This document shows positions 8,029-16,610 of a DNA stretch of 64,000 nucleotides, one piece after another. The notes under the pieces are model-generated. The model was not told the origin of the DNA. It worked only from the letters and a program-made list of their open reading frames with translations, and did not search any database. How positions within the stretch are numbered: the first letter of the stretch is position 1; every line of letters starts with the position of its first letter. The DNA is from Sphingobium sp. KCTC 72723. Its GTDB lineage: Bacteria; Pseudomonadota; Alphaproteobacteria; Sphingomonadales; Sphingomonadaceae. A program made the position numbers and the translations under genes. The DNA lies in contig NZ_CP060388.1 of NCBI RefSeq assembly GCF_014280435.1, forward strand, positions 1,240,001-1,304,000. Reading direction: 5' to 3'.

Positions 8029-8802
8029 ATGATCGACGCTTTTATAGCCCATTTCGGCGAAATCCTGCCCTTCATCCTCGTGGGATTCGGTGCGCAGATC
8101 ATCGATGGTGCTTTGGGTATGGCCTATGGCGTCATCTCCAGCACGCTGTTGCTGTCGATGGGCCTGCCGCCCAGCCGTGCGTCCGCCAGCGTCCATGCCG
8201 CAGAAACCTTCACGACCGGCGTGTCGGCGATCAGCCATATCCTGCACCGCAATGTCGACTGGAAACTCTTTGCCCGGCTGATCGTGCCAGGCGTCATCGG
8301 CGGGGTTTCGGGTGCCTATCTGCTGTCGAATATCGACGGCGCGGTCATCAAACCCTTCGTGCAATTCTATCTTGCGGCCATCGGCATTTTCCTGATCTGG
8401 CGTGGTTTCCACCTGCCGCCCAAGGCACGCGACCCCAAATGGGTAACGCCGCTGGGTCTGGTCGGCGGCTTCATGGATGCGTCGGGCGGCGGCGGCTGGG
8501 GGCCGATCGTCACGTCCAACCTGCTGATTCAGGGGGCCAGCCCACGCCACACGATCGGCACCGTCAACACGGTCGAATTCATCCTGACCCTGTCGATCAG
8601 CCTGACCTTCCTCATCCATCTGGGGTGGGAAACATTCACGACCTACACGGTCGGCCTGTTGATCGGCGGCGTGGTTGCCGCGCCATTCGGGGCGATGCTG
8701 GCCCGGCGCATCGCGCCGCGCGTCTTGTTCATGGCGGTCGGCATCATCCTGACGATCACGTCGCTGTTCGGGGTCGTCAAATATCTTGGATATATCGGCT
8801 GA
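8029..8802 (+). CDS. TauE/SafE (TSUP) family sulfite/sulfoacetate exporter
   Basis: 257 residues and about eight hydrophobic helices. The family hallmarks are GFGAQIIDGALGMAYG at the N-terminus, the repeated GGFMDASGGGGWGPI motif in the second half, and IGTVNTVEF. TSUP carriers move small anionic sulfur or organic compounds (sulfite, sulfoacetate, thiosulfate-type). AGAGG six bases before the ATG supports this start, which opens MIDAFIAHFG; upstream in-frame codons are not needed. Its position divergent from cysE supports a role in sulfur handling. 39 bases separate it from oxyR. Confidence 0.85.
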   Translation: MIDAFIAHFGEILPFILVGFGAQIIDGALGMAYGVISSTLLLSMGLPPSRASASVHAAETFTTGVSAISHILHRNVDWKLFARLIVPGVIGGVSGAYLLSNIDGAVIKPFVQFYLAAIGIFLIWRGFHLPPKARDPKWVTPLGLVGGFMDASGGGGWGPIVTSNLLIQGASPRHTIGTVNTVEFILTLSISLTFLIHLGWETFTTYTVGLLIGGVVAAPFGAMLARRIAPRVLFMAVGIILTITSLFGVVKYLGYIG

Positions 8803-8841
8803 AACACTTATATTCGGCTTTCTGATCGAGGAAGCCGATAG

Positions 8842-9771
8842 ATGTCCAGTTACCTGCCAACCCTGAAACAGTTGCAATATCTGGTCGCCTTGAAGGAACA
8901 GGGACATTTCGGGAAGGCAGCCGATAGCTGCTACGTCACCCAATCGACTCTGTCGGCGGGCATTCGCGAACTGGAATCGCTGATCGGCGTGACCCTGGTA
9001 GAGCGCACCCGCCGGGTCGTCCGCTTTACGGCGCTGGGCGATCGCATCGTGGACAAGGCGCACCGGGTGCTGCGCGAGGCGGAGGAACTGGCCGCCATCG
9101 CCGAGGCATCGGGCAAGCCGTTGACCGGCGAGTTGCGGATGAGCGTCATCCCGACCATCGCGCCGTTCCTGCTGCCCCGGCTGCTGCCCCGGCTGCGCGC
9201 CGACCGGCCCGAACTCAAACTCTACCTGCGGGAAGAAACGACCCAGGCCGCGATCGATTCGCTGCGCCACGGCAATGTCGATTGCGTGCTGATGGCGCTG
9301 CCCTTCCCTACCGGCGAACTGGACAGCGAAATCCTGTTTCAGGACCGGCTCTACATTGCCTTCCCGCATGACGAGCCAGTCGATCCGCCCGAATGGATCG
9401 GCCCGGACATGATCGATGAAAGCAAATTATTGCTGCTGGAAGATGGCCATTGCCTGAAAGACCATGCGCTGGCCGCGTGCAACCGGCCTGAATTGCGGGC
9501 CAGTGCGACGATGATGGGGACATCGCTGCATACCCTGATCCAGATGGTCGATAACGGCCTTGGCGTGACGATGATTCCCGAAATGGCAATTGCCAGCGGA
9601 ATATTGGAACATACGCGCATCGCCGCGCGCCCATTGCAATCGGAACGGTCGTGGCGCGACATCGCGCTGGTGTGGCGCAAGAACAGCCCGCGCGAAAAGG
9701 AATTCAACCTGCTGTCGGGCATCCTGCGCGACGCGGCAGCGATCAATTGCCGTCTGCCGGAAGCGGCCTGA
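8842..9771 (+). CDS. oxyR: Hydrogen peroxide-sensing LysR regulator OxyR
   Basis: 309 residues. The N-terminal winged helix is LKQLQYLVALKEQGHFGKAADSCYVTQSTLS; the remainder is a LysR effector domain. The OxyR hallmark is present: two cysteines nine residues apart in EDGHCLKDHALAAC (Cys204 and Cys213), equivalent to the redox pair of E. coli OxyR that forms a disulfide on peroxide exposure. SLHTLIQMVDNGLGVTMIP is also characteristic. GAGGAAG precedes the ATG. No catalase or peroxidase gene is adjacent here. It may be cotranscribed with the upstream TSUP gene. Confidence 0.93.
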   Translation: MSSYLPTLKQLQYLVALKEQGHFGKAADSCYVTQSTLSAGIRELESLIGVTLVERTRRVVRFTALGDRIVDKAHRVLREAEELAAIAEASGKPLTGELRMSVIPTIAPFLLPRLLPRLRADRPELKLYLREETTQAAIDSLRHGNVDCVLMALPFPTGELDSEILFQDRLYIAFPHDEPVDPPEWIGPDMIDESKLLLLEDGHCLKDHALAACNRPELRASATMMGTSLHTLIQMVDNGLGVTMIPEMAIASGILEHTRIAARPLQSERSWRDIALVWRKNSPREKEFNLLSGILRDAAAINCRLPEAA

Positions 9772-9776
9772 AGCCC

Positions 9777-10214
9777 CTACCAGCCGCGCGCCTTGGCTTC
9801 ATCCTCGGCGCGCGCTTCGACCCAAAGCGCAGCGCCATCGGCGAAATGCTCTTTCTTCCAGAAGGGCGCATCCGATTTCAGCCAGTCGATCAGGAAAGCA
9901 CAACTTTCGAGCGCAGCCCCGCGATGGCGCGACGCCGTGCCGACCAGCACGATCCGCGCGCCCGGCTCCAGCCGCCCGACACGGTGGATCAACGTAATCC
10001 CCAGCAATGGCCAGCGCGCCAGCGCTTCGTCGGCGATGCGACCGACCTGCGCCTGCGTCATCGCAGGATAATGTTCCAGTTCCAGCGCCAGCACGCCGCC
10101 CCCGCCCCGCACCACGCCCGTAAAGCTGGCGACTCCGCCGCCGCCCAGCGATTCGAGCGCCGCCAGTTCGGTCGCGACATCGAAATCTTCGGCCTGAATG
10201 GCGATGCGCCTCAT
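9777..10214 (-). CDS. moaE: Molybdopterin synthase catalytic subunit
   Basis: 145 residues. MoaE transfers sulfur from the MoaD thiocarboxylate to precursor Z to make molybdopterin. Diagnostic segments: FTGVVR with ELEHYP, the RVGRLEPGARIVLVGTASRHR strand-turn that contacts the substrate, and the catalytic lysine region LKSDAPFWKKE. The length is normal for the family. Its start overlaps the moaD stop by four bases (ATGA), so the two subunits of the complex are translationally coupled in the order moaD-moaE. Confidence 0.95.
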   Translation of the reverse strand: MRRIAIQAEDFDVATELAALESLGGGGVASFTGVVRGGGGVLALELEHYPAMTQAQVGRIADEALARWPLLGITLIHRVGRLEPGARIVLVGTASRHRGAALESCAFLIDWLKSDAPFWKKEHFADGAALWVEARAEDEAKARGW

Positions 10215-10471
10215 CCCCCCGTCACCGGCGGGAACAGCGCCACTTCGCGGGCATCACCAATGACCGTGTCGAGCGGCGCAAATCTTTGATCGATCGCCGC
10301 GCGCAATCGGGTCGAATCGGACAGCGCCTGGCCATGGCCATCACTGTGGCCCGCCAGTTGGGCAATCACATCGGCGATGGTCGTGCCGGGCGCAGGGCGC
10401 GCTACGCGCTCCTCATCCACACCCACGATTTCGCGCACCCAGGCGAAATAGACGATGGTCAGATCGGCCAT
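10211..10471 (-). CDS. moaD: Molybdopterin synthase sulfur-carrier subunit
   Basis: 86 residues with the ubiquitin-like fold: LTIVYFAWVREIVG strand and helix, VIAQLA helix, and the C-terminal PPVTGG whose double Gly is thiocarboxylated. The terminal GG is intact. It starts five bases after the pgsA stop and overlaps moaE, giving the probable transcription unit pgsA-moaD-moaE. Confidence 0.94.
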   Translation of the reverse strand: MADLTIVYFAWVREIVGVDEERVARPAPGTTIADVIAQLAGHSDGHGQALSDSTRLRAAIDQRFAPLDTVIGDAREVALFPPVTGG

Positions 10472-10475
10472 CGCC

Positions 10476-11039
10476 CTAGTCCATATGCTTGATGCCGACG
10501 CGCAGATAATCCCATCCGGTGATCAGCGTCAGGATGGCGGCAGTCCATAAGGTGATGATGCCCACTGCCTGCACGAACGGATAATGCGGCACTGCGCCCG
10601 CCAGGATCAGCGCGCCCAGCGCGACGATCTGGAACGTGGTTTTCCATTTGGCGAGCCGCGATACCGGCACGGACACCTGCAACCCGGCCAGAAATTCGCG
10701 CAGGCCCGATACAGCAATTTCACGCAGCAGGATGATCATCGCGGCGATGACGTGCATCCCGGCAATGTCGCGCGTGGCGGCCAGCATCAGGATGACGGCG
10801 CCGACCATGATCTTGTCGGCGATGGGATCAAGGAAAATGCCCAGTCTGGACACCGCTCCCTGCGCACGGGCCAGATAACCGTCGAAATAATCGGTTATGC
10901 CCATCAGGCAATAAAGGGCGAAGGCCAGCCCATAGCCGGTTGTCCAGCGCGCACCGATTTCGGCCGGCCAGAGCAGGGCGACCAGCAACGGCACGGTGAA
11001 TATACGCGAAAGCGTCAGCAAATTCGGCAGCGTCAGCAT
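10476..11039 (-). CDS. pgsA: CDP-diacylglycerol-glycerol-3-phosphate 3-phosphatidyltransferase
   Basis: 187 residues and about four to five membrane helices. It makes phosphatidylglycerol phosphate, precursor of anionic phospholipids. The CDP-alcohol phosphotransferase signature is complete: D in GITDYFDGYLARAQGAVSRLG with the downstream FLDPIADKI (pattern DGxxAR...GxxxDxxxD). The ATG at 11039 gives the family-typical MLTLPNLLTLSRIF; an upstream GTG would add 11 residues. No strong ribosome-binding site precedes it. It is divergent from an LplT-like carrier gene, so two phospholipid-linked genes share the intergenic region with its inverted repeat. Confidence 0.93.
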   Translation of the reverse strand: MLTLPNLLTLSRIFTVPLLVALLWPAEIGARWTTGYGLAFALYCLMGITDYFDGYLARAQGAVSRLGIFLDPIADKIMVGAVILMLAATRDIAGMHVIAAMIILLREIAVSGLREFLAGLQVSVPVSRLAKWKTTFQIVALGALILAGAVPHYPFVQAVGIITLWTAAILTLITGWDYLRVGIKHMD

Positions 11040-11095
11040 GGCCGCGAACTGCCACAGTCCGGCCCGTCGCACAAGCGGGCCGTGCGCCCGCCATC

Positions 11096-11140
11096 GCGTC
11101 CCTGTGCCAAGCCATGTGCCAAGCCATTGGACAGGGACGC
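11096..11140. promoter_or_regulatory. Inverted repeat with internal direct repeats between pgsA and the LplT-like gene
   Basis: Arms GCGTCCCTGT (11096-11105) and ACAGGGACGC (11131-11140) are perfect reverse complements; one unpaired base inward, CCAA and TTGG extend the pairing. Inside lie two copies of TGCCAAGCCAT (11105-11115 and 11117-11127), 12 bases apart. The site sits 57 bases upstream of pgsA and 56 bases upstream of the carrier gene, so an operator serving both divergent promoters is the simplest reading. A structured RNA is the alternative. Confidence 0.45.
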
Positions 11141-11195
11141 CGCCAGCGGCTAGACCCCGGCCCGGTCGCTCACGGAAAAGAAGTCATATTCTCTC

Positions 11196-12515
11196 ATGCA
11201 AGCCTCTCTCAGGCTCTTGAACAAGCGCCGTTTCCTGCCGCTTTTCATCACCCAGTTGCTGGGTGCGTTCAACGACAATCTGTTCAAGAACGCGATGGTC
11301 CTTTTCGTCGTCTATCAGGTCTATAATGACGAACGGTCCGAAACCTGGTTCAGCGCGCTGGCCACGGGGCTGTTCATTCTGCCCTTCTTCCTGCTGTCCG
11401 CGCTGTCGGGGCAACTGGCGGACCAGCGCGACAAGGCGCTCATCATCCGTTGGGTGAAGGCTGCCGAAATTGCGATCATGATTGTGGGAGCGGCGGGCCT
11501 TGGCCTGATCTGGGGCGGCATTGCGGTCCACACGCTGGCGATTCCCCTGCTGCTGGCGGCATTGTTCGCCATGGGCATCCATTCGACATTCTTCGGCCCG
11601 ATCAAATATGCGATCCTGCCCCAGCATCTGCACGATGATGAAGTGCTGGGCGGCACCGGTCTGGTCGAAGCAGGCACCTATATCGCCATTCTGGCAGGCA
11701 CGATCCTGGCCGGCCTAATCCCGGTGGAAATCGCCGCGATCGGCATCATCATCACTGCCCTGATCGGCTATGTCGCCGGGCGGGAAGTGCCTTCCGCACC
11801 ATCGTTGCTGGAAAGCCAGCCAATCGATTATCACATCCTCCGGTCGTCGATTAACCTGGTCCGCGGCACGATGCACATTCGCCGGCTCTTTCTGGCGATC
11901 ATGTCGATCAGCCTGTTCTGGGCCGTCGGTTCCATCCTGTTCATTCAGTTTCCGCCACTGGTGAAGAACGTCCTGACTGCCGACAAACCAGTCGCCAGCC
12001 TGTTCCTGGCCATCTTCTCGATCGGCATCGCCATCGGCTCGATTGCGATCAACCGGCTGTTACAGGGGCATGTATCGGCCAAATATGCTCCCGCATCGGT
12101 GATCGGCATGGGGCTGTGCATCGTCGCATTCCATTTCGTATGCGCGATGTGGACGCCTTCACCCAATGGTCAGATGCTCTCGCTGAGCGGGTTTCTCGCG
12201 CATCCGATGGCCATGGCGCTGTCGGCCTGCCTGCTGGGGGTCGCGACCTTTGGCGGCATGTTCGTGGTGCCGCTTTATGCGTTCCTGACCACCACGGTTG
12301 AAAAATGCGAAGCGGCGCGGACCGTGGCGGCCAATAATATCGTCAATTCGGGCGCGATGGTGATCGGGTCGGTGCTGGCCATTGGCCTCAGCATCGCGGG
12401 CGTATCCGTCGTGATGCAATTGCTGCTGGTCGCGTTCCTCTCGCTCCCTTGCGCCTGGTTGGCGTGGAAGCTGCACAAGGCGTGCGATGGGCCGCTTTGC
12501 AGCGATCCCGCTTAA
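11196..12515 (+). CDS. LplT-like major facilitator (lysophospholipid transporter family)
   Basis: 439 residues and about 12 hydrophobic helices. The N-terminal FITQLLGAFNDNLFKNAMVL matches the LplT branch of the major facilitator superfamily, as does GPIKYAILPQHL in the fourth to fifth helix region. LplT flips lysophospholipids across the inner membrane for re-acylation; in many proteobacteria the carrier is fused to or beside an acyltransferase (Aas). Here no acyltransferase follows, so the carrier is free-standing. Divergent from pgsA, which fits phospholipid metabolism. Its stop overlaps a small convergent gene by four bases. Confidence 0.82.
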   Translation: MQASLRLLNKRRFLPLFITQLLGAFNDNLFKNAMVLFVVYQVYNDERSETWFSALATGLFILPFFLLSALSGQLADQRDKALIIRWVKAAEIAIMIVGAAGLGLIWGGIAVHTLAIPLLLAALFAMGIHSTFFGPIKYAILPQHLHDDEVLGGTGLVEAGTYIAILAGTILAGLIPVEIAAIGIIITALIGYVAGREVPSAPSLLESQPIDYHILRSSINLVRGTMHIRRLFLAIMSISLFWAVGSILFIQFPPLVKNVLTADKPVASLFLAIFSIGIAIGSIAINRLLQGHVSAKYAPASVIGMGLCIVAFHFVCAMWTPSPNGQMLSLSGFLAHPMAMALSACLLGVATFGGMFVVPLYAFLTTTVEKCEAARTVAANNIVNSGAMVIGSVLAIGLSIAGVSVVMQLLLVAFLSLPCAWLAWKLHKACDGPLCSDPA

Positions 12516-12709
12516 TAGATAAAGCTGTAAAAGGCCGTGAAGAAGGCCGCAAAGCTCAGCCCGAATAATTTCCAGTCGCTATCGTCATCGACCATCTTGC
12601 GCCTGCTTGCGGGCGCGACATCGGCCACGCGCAGCACATGCTGCGGCAACCGCTGACGGAAGGGGTGACGGGCGGATTCTGTCGTCAGGACAAGGGGGCG
12701 CGTTCGCAT
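12512..12709 (-). CDS. Small protein with a C-terminal membrane helix
   Basis: 65 residues. The first 45 are basic and polar (RHPFRQRLPQHVLRVADVAPASRRK), then DDDSDWKLFGLS leads into a hydrophobic aromatic tail (FAAFFTAFYSFIY) ending at the stop. It looks like a short tail-anchored protein. I see no Shine-Dalgarno match before the ATG. The convergent overlap with the carrier gene and the clean amphipathic-to-hydrophobic pattern favour a real gene, but it could be chance. Function unknown. Confidence 0.5.
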   Translation of the reverse strand: MRTRPLVLTTESARHPFRQRLPQHVLRVADVAPASRRKMVDDDSDWKLFGLSFAAFFTAFYSFIY

Positions 12710-12770
12710 GATGAGGAGTTAACGCAATCTTTACCTTTTAGACCACGGTAAATGGTGGTTAATTTCCGGT

Positions 12771-12787
12771 TGTCCCGGTGCGGGACA
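12771..12787. promoter_or_regulatory. Short perfect palindrome upstream of the penicillin-binding protein gene
   Basis: TGTCCCG, three bases, CGGGACA. It lies 30 bases before the start codon and is preceded at 12730-12752 by a second small inverted repeat (TTTACC and GGTAAA). A repressor site or leader hairpin is possible. No run of T follows, so a terminator is unlikely. Confidence 0.35.
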
Positions 12788-12817
12788 GGCTTGACCGTAT
12801 CAGGTGAATAATACAGC

Positions 12818-14875
12818 ATGGTCGAACCAATGAATGATCCGCTTGCCCCCGCTCCCCTATCCCCGGCCCCCCGCGAATTTGGGGCAGGGCCGCCCAGCGC
12901 CTTTGCCCCGCCCACCCCATGGCGGCGGCGAGTCCAGATTTTCGGCTGGATCGTAGCGGCATTCCTCGCGCTGCTGATGGTCATTATCGCCTGGCTGGCG
13001 GTGACTGCGCCATTGTCCAGGTCGTTGAAGCCAATCGCGCCGCCCAGCGTCAGCCTGATGTCGGCGGACGGGCATCTGATCGCCCGGCGTGGCGCGGTGA
13101 TCGACAAGCCGGTGACGATGGCGGAACTGCCCGCCCATGTCCCGCAAGCCTTCATGGCGATAGAGGATCGTCGCTTTCCGACCCATTGGGGCGTCGATCC
13201 GCGCGGTATTGCCCGTGCCATGTGGCACAATATCCGGTCCGATGGTTCGTCGCAGGGCGGCAGCACGATCACCCAGCAACTGGCCAAGGGCGTGTTCCTG
13301 TCCAGCGACCGCACCTTTGGCCGCAAGGCGCGCGAGGCGATGATCGCTGTATGGCTGGAGGCATGGCTGACCAAGGACCAGATCATGGAACGCTATTTGT
13401 CGAACGTCTATTTCGGCGATAATGTCTATGGCCTGCGCGCCGCCGCCCGCCATTATTTCAACCGTTCGCCCGACCGACTGACCATCCCGCAGGCCGCAAT
13501 GCTGGCGGGATTGCTCAAGGCGCCATCCCGCCTTGCCCCCACCAGCAATCTGAAGGGCGCACGCACCCGCGCCGCGCTGGTGACGCAGGCGATGGTGGAC
13601 GCCGGCTATATCACGCAGGCGGAGCGCAATGCCCTGCCCCCCGCGCGCCTGAACGTGCATGAAACCCCCGATGCGACGACCGGCACCTATTTCGCCGACT
13701 GGGTGCTGCCGCAGGCGCGCGACCGTGCCGGTGCAGTCTATGGCGCGCAGGAGGTTGCGACGACGCTCGACTGGCGTATCCAGCGCCTGGCCGAAGCGGC
13801 GATCCGCCGTGCGCCGCTGGGCGGCGCGCAGGCTGCGCTGGTGGCGATGAAGCCGGACGGCAGCGTCGTCGCCATGGTCGGCGGCAAAAATTACAAGACC
13901 AGCGCCTTCAACCGCGCGGTGCAGGCCAAGCGCCAGCCCGGATCGACCTTCAAACTCTTCGTCTATCTCGCCGCCTTCCGCGCCGGGATGACGCCCGAAG
14001 ATATGATCGACGACACGCCGATCATCACCGGCACATATCGCCCGGCCAATCATGGCCGCAAATATCGGGGCCGCATCACGCTGCGTCAGGCATTCGCGGC
14101 TTCGAGCAATGTGGCTGCGGTCCGCCTGACCCAGAAGGTCGGCGTGGACAATGTCATCAAGGTGGCCCGCGACCTGGGCGTCACTGCGCCTTTGACCGAA
14201 GATCTCAGCCTGGCGCTCGGCACGTCTGAGATTCCTCTGGTGGAACTGGCCGAAGCCTATGCGTCAGTTGCGGCGGGTGCCTATCCCGTCCTTGCCCACG
14301 GCCTGCCGCCCGAAGAACAGGGCTGGTTTCAGAAGCTGATGCAGCGCCAGCGCGCGTTCGACGATGACGAACTGGAAATGATCCGCGACCTGCTCTCCTC
14401 CGCCGCCAATCGCGGCACGGGCAGCGCGGCGGCGCTGCGCACCAGCACGTTCGGCAAGACAGGCACGACGCAGGACAGCCGCGACGCGATCTTCGTGGGC
14501 TATGCGGGCGGACTGGTGACGGCGGTGTGGATCGGCAATGACGACAACACGCCCCTTCCCGGTGGCGCAGCAGGCGGTGGCATCCCCGCGCGCATCTGGC
14601 GCAATTTCATGGGCGGCGCGATCAACGAAGCGGTCGAGGACGCACCGGAAGAAACGCAGGACGCCGATCTGGTCAACGCTATCGCCAACGTCACGGTGGA
14701 AACGGGGGTCGGCAATGTCGGCGTGGGCGTGGACGAAGGCGGGATGACCGTGAATATCGGCGGCAACCAGTTGCGCATTCCGACCGATCAGCCGATCCCC
14801 GGCCTGCCCCCCATCACCCCCCCGCCGCGCATGGCACCCACTACCCCGCCAGAGGAAGGTGATCCACCGCTATAG
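12818..14875 (+). CDS. Bifunctional class A penicillin-binding protein
   Basis: 685 residues. A proline-rich cytoplasmic N-terminus (1-35) and one membrane helix (about 40-62) precede the glycosyltransferase (GT51) domain, with catalytic Glu in MAIEDRRFPTHWGVDPRG, then GGSTITQQLAKG and NVYFGDNVYGL. The transpeptidase domain has SxxK in QPGSTFKLF, SxN in ASSNVAAV and KTG in GKTGTTQDSRDA. The protein polymerises and crosslinks peptidoglycan. The length and lack of a large insertion fit a short PBP1A-like form. The tail is rich in Pro and Gly. Alternative start at 12830. An ATP/GTP-like ligand motif is absent, as expected. Confidence 0.93.
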   Translation: MVEPMNDPLAPAPLSPAPREFGAGPPSAFAPPTPWRRRVQIFGWIVAAFLALLMVIIAWLAVTAPLSRSLKPIAPPSVSLMSADGHLIARRGAVIDKPVTMAELPAHVPQAFMAIEDRRFPTHWGVDPRGIARAMWHNIRSDGSSQGGSTITQQLAKGVFLSSDRTFGRKAREAMIAVWLEAWLTKDQIMERYLSNVYFGDNVYGLRAAARHYFNRSPDRLTIPQAAMLAGLLKAPSRLAPTSNLKGARTRAALVTQAMVDAGYITQAERNALPPARLNVHETPDATTGTYFADWVLPQARDRAGAVYGAQEVATTLDWRIQRLAEAAIRRAPLGGAQAALVAMKPDGSVVAMVGGKNYKTSAFNRAVQAKRQPGSTFKLFVYLAAFRAGMTPEDMIDDTPIITGTYRPANHGRKYRGRITLRQAFAASSNVAAVRLTQKVGVDNVIKVARDLGVTAPLTEDLSLALGTSEIPLVELAEAYASVAAGAYPVLAHGLPPEEQGWFQKLMQRQRAFDDDELEMIRDLLSSAANRGTGSAAALRTSTFGKTGTTQDSRDAIFVGYAGGLVTAVWIGNDDNTPLPGGAAGGGIPARIWRNFMGGAINEAVEDAPEETQDADLVNAIANVTVETGVGNVGVGVDEGGMTVNIGGNQLRIPTDQPIPGLPPITPPPRMAPTTPPEEGDPPL

Positions 14876-14880
14876 GCTTG

Positions 14881-16053
14881 TTAAACCGCCTGCCCGGCGG
14901 CCCATCCACTGGCCCAGGCCCATTGGAAATTATAGCCGCCCAGCCATCCGGTCACGTCCACCGCCTCCCCAATCGCATAGAGGCCCGGCACCTTGGCCGC
15001 TTCCATCGTGCGCGACGACAGGCCTGCCGTCGCGATGCCGCCGACGGTGACTTCGGCCTTGGCATAGCCTTCGGTCCCGGTCGGTTCGAACGGCCAGTCG
15101 GCCAGTTGCGCGCCGACCTGCCGCAACACTTTGTCCGACAGCGCCACCAATTCCCCCTGCACGCCGATCCGCTCCAGCAGCGCATCGGCCAGCCGCTCGG
15201 TCAGCGCCTGCGCCAACAGCTTGCGCAGCGATACGCGCGGCCGATCCCGCTTTTCCGCCAGCAGCCAGTCGGGCGCACGGTCGGGCAGGAAATTCACATG
15301 GATAGGGGTGCGATGCTGCCAGTAGCTGCTGATCTGCAACATCGCCGGACCCGACAGTCCGCGATGGGTGAACAGCGCCGCTTCACGGAAACGAGTCTTG
15401 TTCCAGCGCACCTCCACGTCCGCCGACACGCCCGAAAGCGCCTGAAACAAGACTTCCTCCAGCCCCAGCGTAAACGGCACCAGCGCCGGGCGCGGCTGAA
15501 TGATGGCCAGACCAAATTGGCGCGCGACATCATAGGCAAAGCCGGTCGCTCCCATTTTCGGGATCGACGGCCCGCCCGTCGCCAGCACCAAAGCCGGCGC
15601 ACGATGGGGAACGCCGCCGATCGCCACGCGATACAGGCCATCGCCATGGGTTATGTCGGTCACTGACTGCCCCAGCGCCATGGTCACGCCGCCGATGCTA
15701 CATTCTTCGTCCAGCATCGCGACGATCTGCTTGGCCGACCCGTCGCAAAACAACTGCCCCAGCGTCTTTTCATGCCAGGCGATGCCGTAGCGATCGACCA
15801 GTGCGATAAAATCCTGCGCACTATAACGCCCCAGCGCCGATTTGGCGAAATGCGGGTTGGTCGAGAGGTAACGATCCGCATTGGTGTGGATATTGGTGAA
15901 ATTGCACCGCCCACCGCCGGAAATCAGGATTTTCTTGCCTTGGCTGTCGGCATGATCGACCAGCAGCACCCGCTTGCCCCGCTGCCCGGCGGTGGCCGCG
16001 CACATCAACCCAGCCGCACCCGCGCCCAACACGATCACGTCCCAATCGGCCAT
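14881..16053 (-). CDS. HI0933/YhiN-family flavoprotein
   Basis: 390 residues. The N-terminal Rossmann motif VIVLGAGAAGLMCAATAGQRG is followed by KKILISGGGRCNFTN, the signature of the HI0933 family, and an LVLATGG second dinucleotide motif; the C-terminus YNFQWAWASGWAAGQ closes the FAD site. The family binds FAD and is annotated as NAD(P)/FAD-dependent oxidoreductase; substrates are not established. The ATG at 16053 overlaps the stop of the upstream DUF188 gene (TGATG), so they are coupled. It converges with the penicillin-binding protein gene, five bases apart. Confidence 0.88.
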   Translation of the reverse strand: MADWDVIVLGAGAAGLMCAATAGQRGKRVLLVDHADSQGKKILISGGGRCNFTNIHTNADRYLSTNPHFAKSALGRYSAQDFIALVDRYGIAWHEKTLGQLFCDGSAKQIVAMLDEECSIGGVTMALGQSVTDITHGDGLYRVAIGGVPHRAPALVLATGGPSIPKMGATGFAYDVARQFGLAIIQPRPALVPFTLGLEEVLFQALSGVSADVEVRWNKTRFREAALFTHRGLSGPAMLQISSYWQHRTPIHVNFLPDRAPDWLLAEKRDRPRVSLRKLLAQALTERLADALLERIGVQGELVALSDKVLRQVGAQLADWPFEPTGTEGYAKAEVTVGGIATAGLSSRTMEAAKVPGLYAIGEAVDVTGWLGGYNFQWAWASGWAAGQAV

Positions 16054-16502
16054 CACCGTCCCCGCTTCAGGCGGACGACCGCTTCGTCCAGTGCAGACAG
16101 GAAACGCGATCGGTCATTCTTGCCGAACGGCGGCGGCCCGCCAATCTGGTCGCCGCCCGCCCGCAAATCCGCCATGATCGCGCGCGTCGCGATGGCCGCG
16201 CCAATGGAACTGAGCGTGAAGGGCTTGCCATTGGGTGCGATCACCACAGCGCCCGCTTTCAGGCATCGGTCGGCCAGCAATATGTCGGCGGTAATACACA
16301 CCGCGCCCGCGTCCGCCCGCTCCGCGATCCAGTCATCCGCCGCATCGAATCCGTCGCTCACCACGACCCGGTCGAGCAATGGATGGGCTGGGATGCGGAT
16401 CGGACTGTTGCTCACGATCGTCACGGGGACTTCATGCCGCCAGGCGACCTTATAGACCTCCTCCTTCACGGGGCAGGCATCGGCATCGACCAATATCTTC
16501 AT
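16053..16502 (-). CDS. YaiI/YqxD family protein (DUF188)
   Basis: 149 residues. [18 protein letters not shown] is the conserved start of the DUF188 family, whose fold resembles PIN-like nucleases; [29 protein letters not shown] and [11 protein letters not shown] follow in the usual order. The conserved Asp residues ([13 protein letters not shown]) could bind metal, but no activity is established. The ATG at 16502 is chosen because it opens the family's conserved first strand. Coupled to the downstream flavoprotein gene. Confidence 0.9.
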   Translation of the reverse strand: MKILVDADACPVKEEVYKVAWRHEVPVTIVSNSPIRIPAHPLLDRVVVSDGFDAADDWIAERADAGAVCITADILLADRCLKAGAVVIAPNGKPFTLSSIGAAIATRAIMADLRAGGDQIGGPPPFGKNDRSRFLSALDEAVVRLKRGR

Positions 16503-16610
16503 GTTCCGCCCGATAGGCTGCCCGGCCGCGCGAAACAATGCCCCGCCTTATTTCGCCCGGTGTCATTCGCCGCCTTCACCCCGCCGTCATCCTGCCCTAC
16601 ATGGGTCGGG

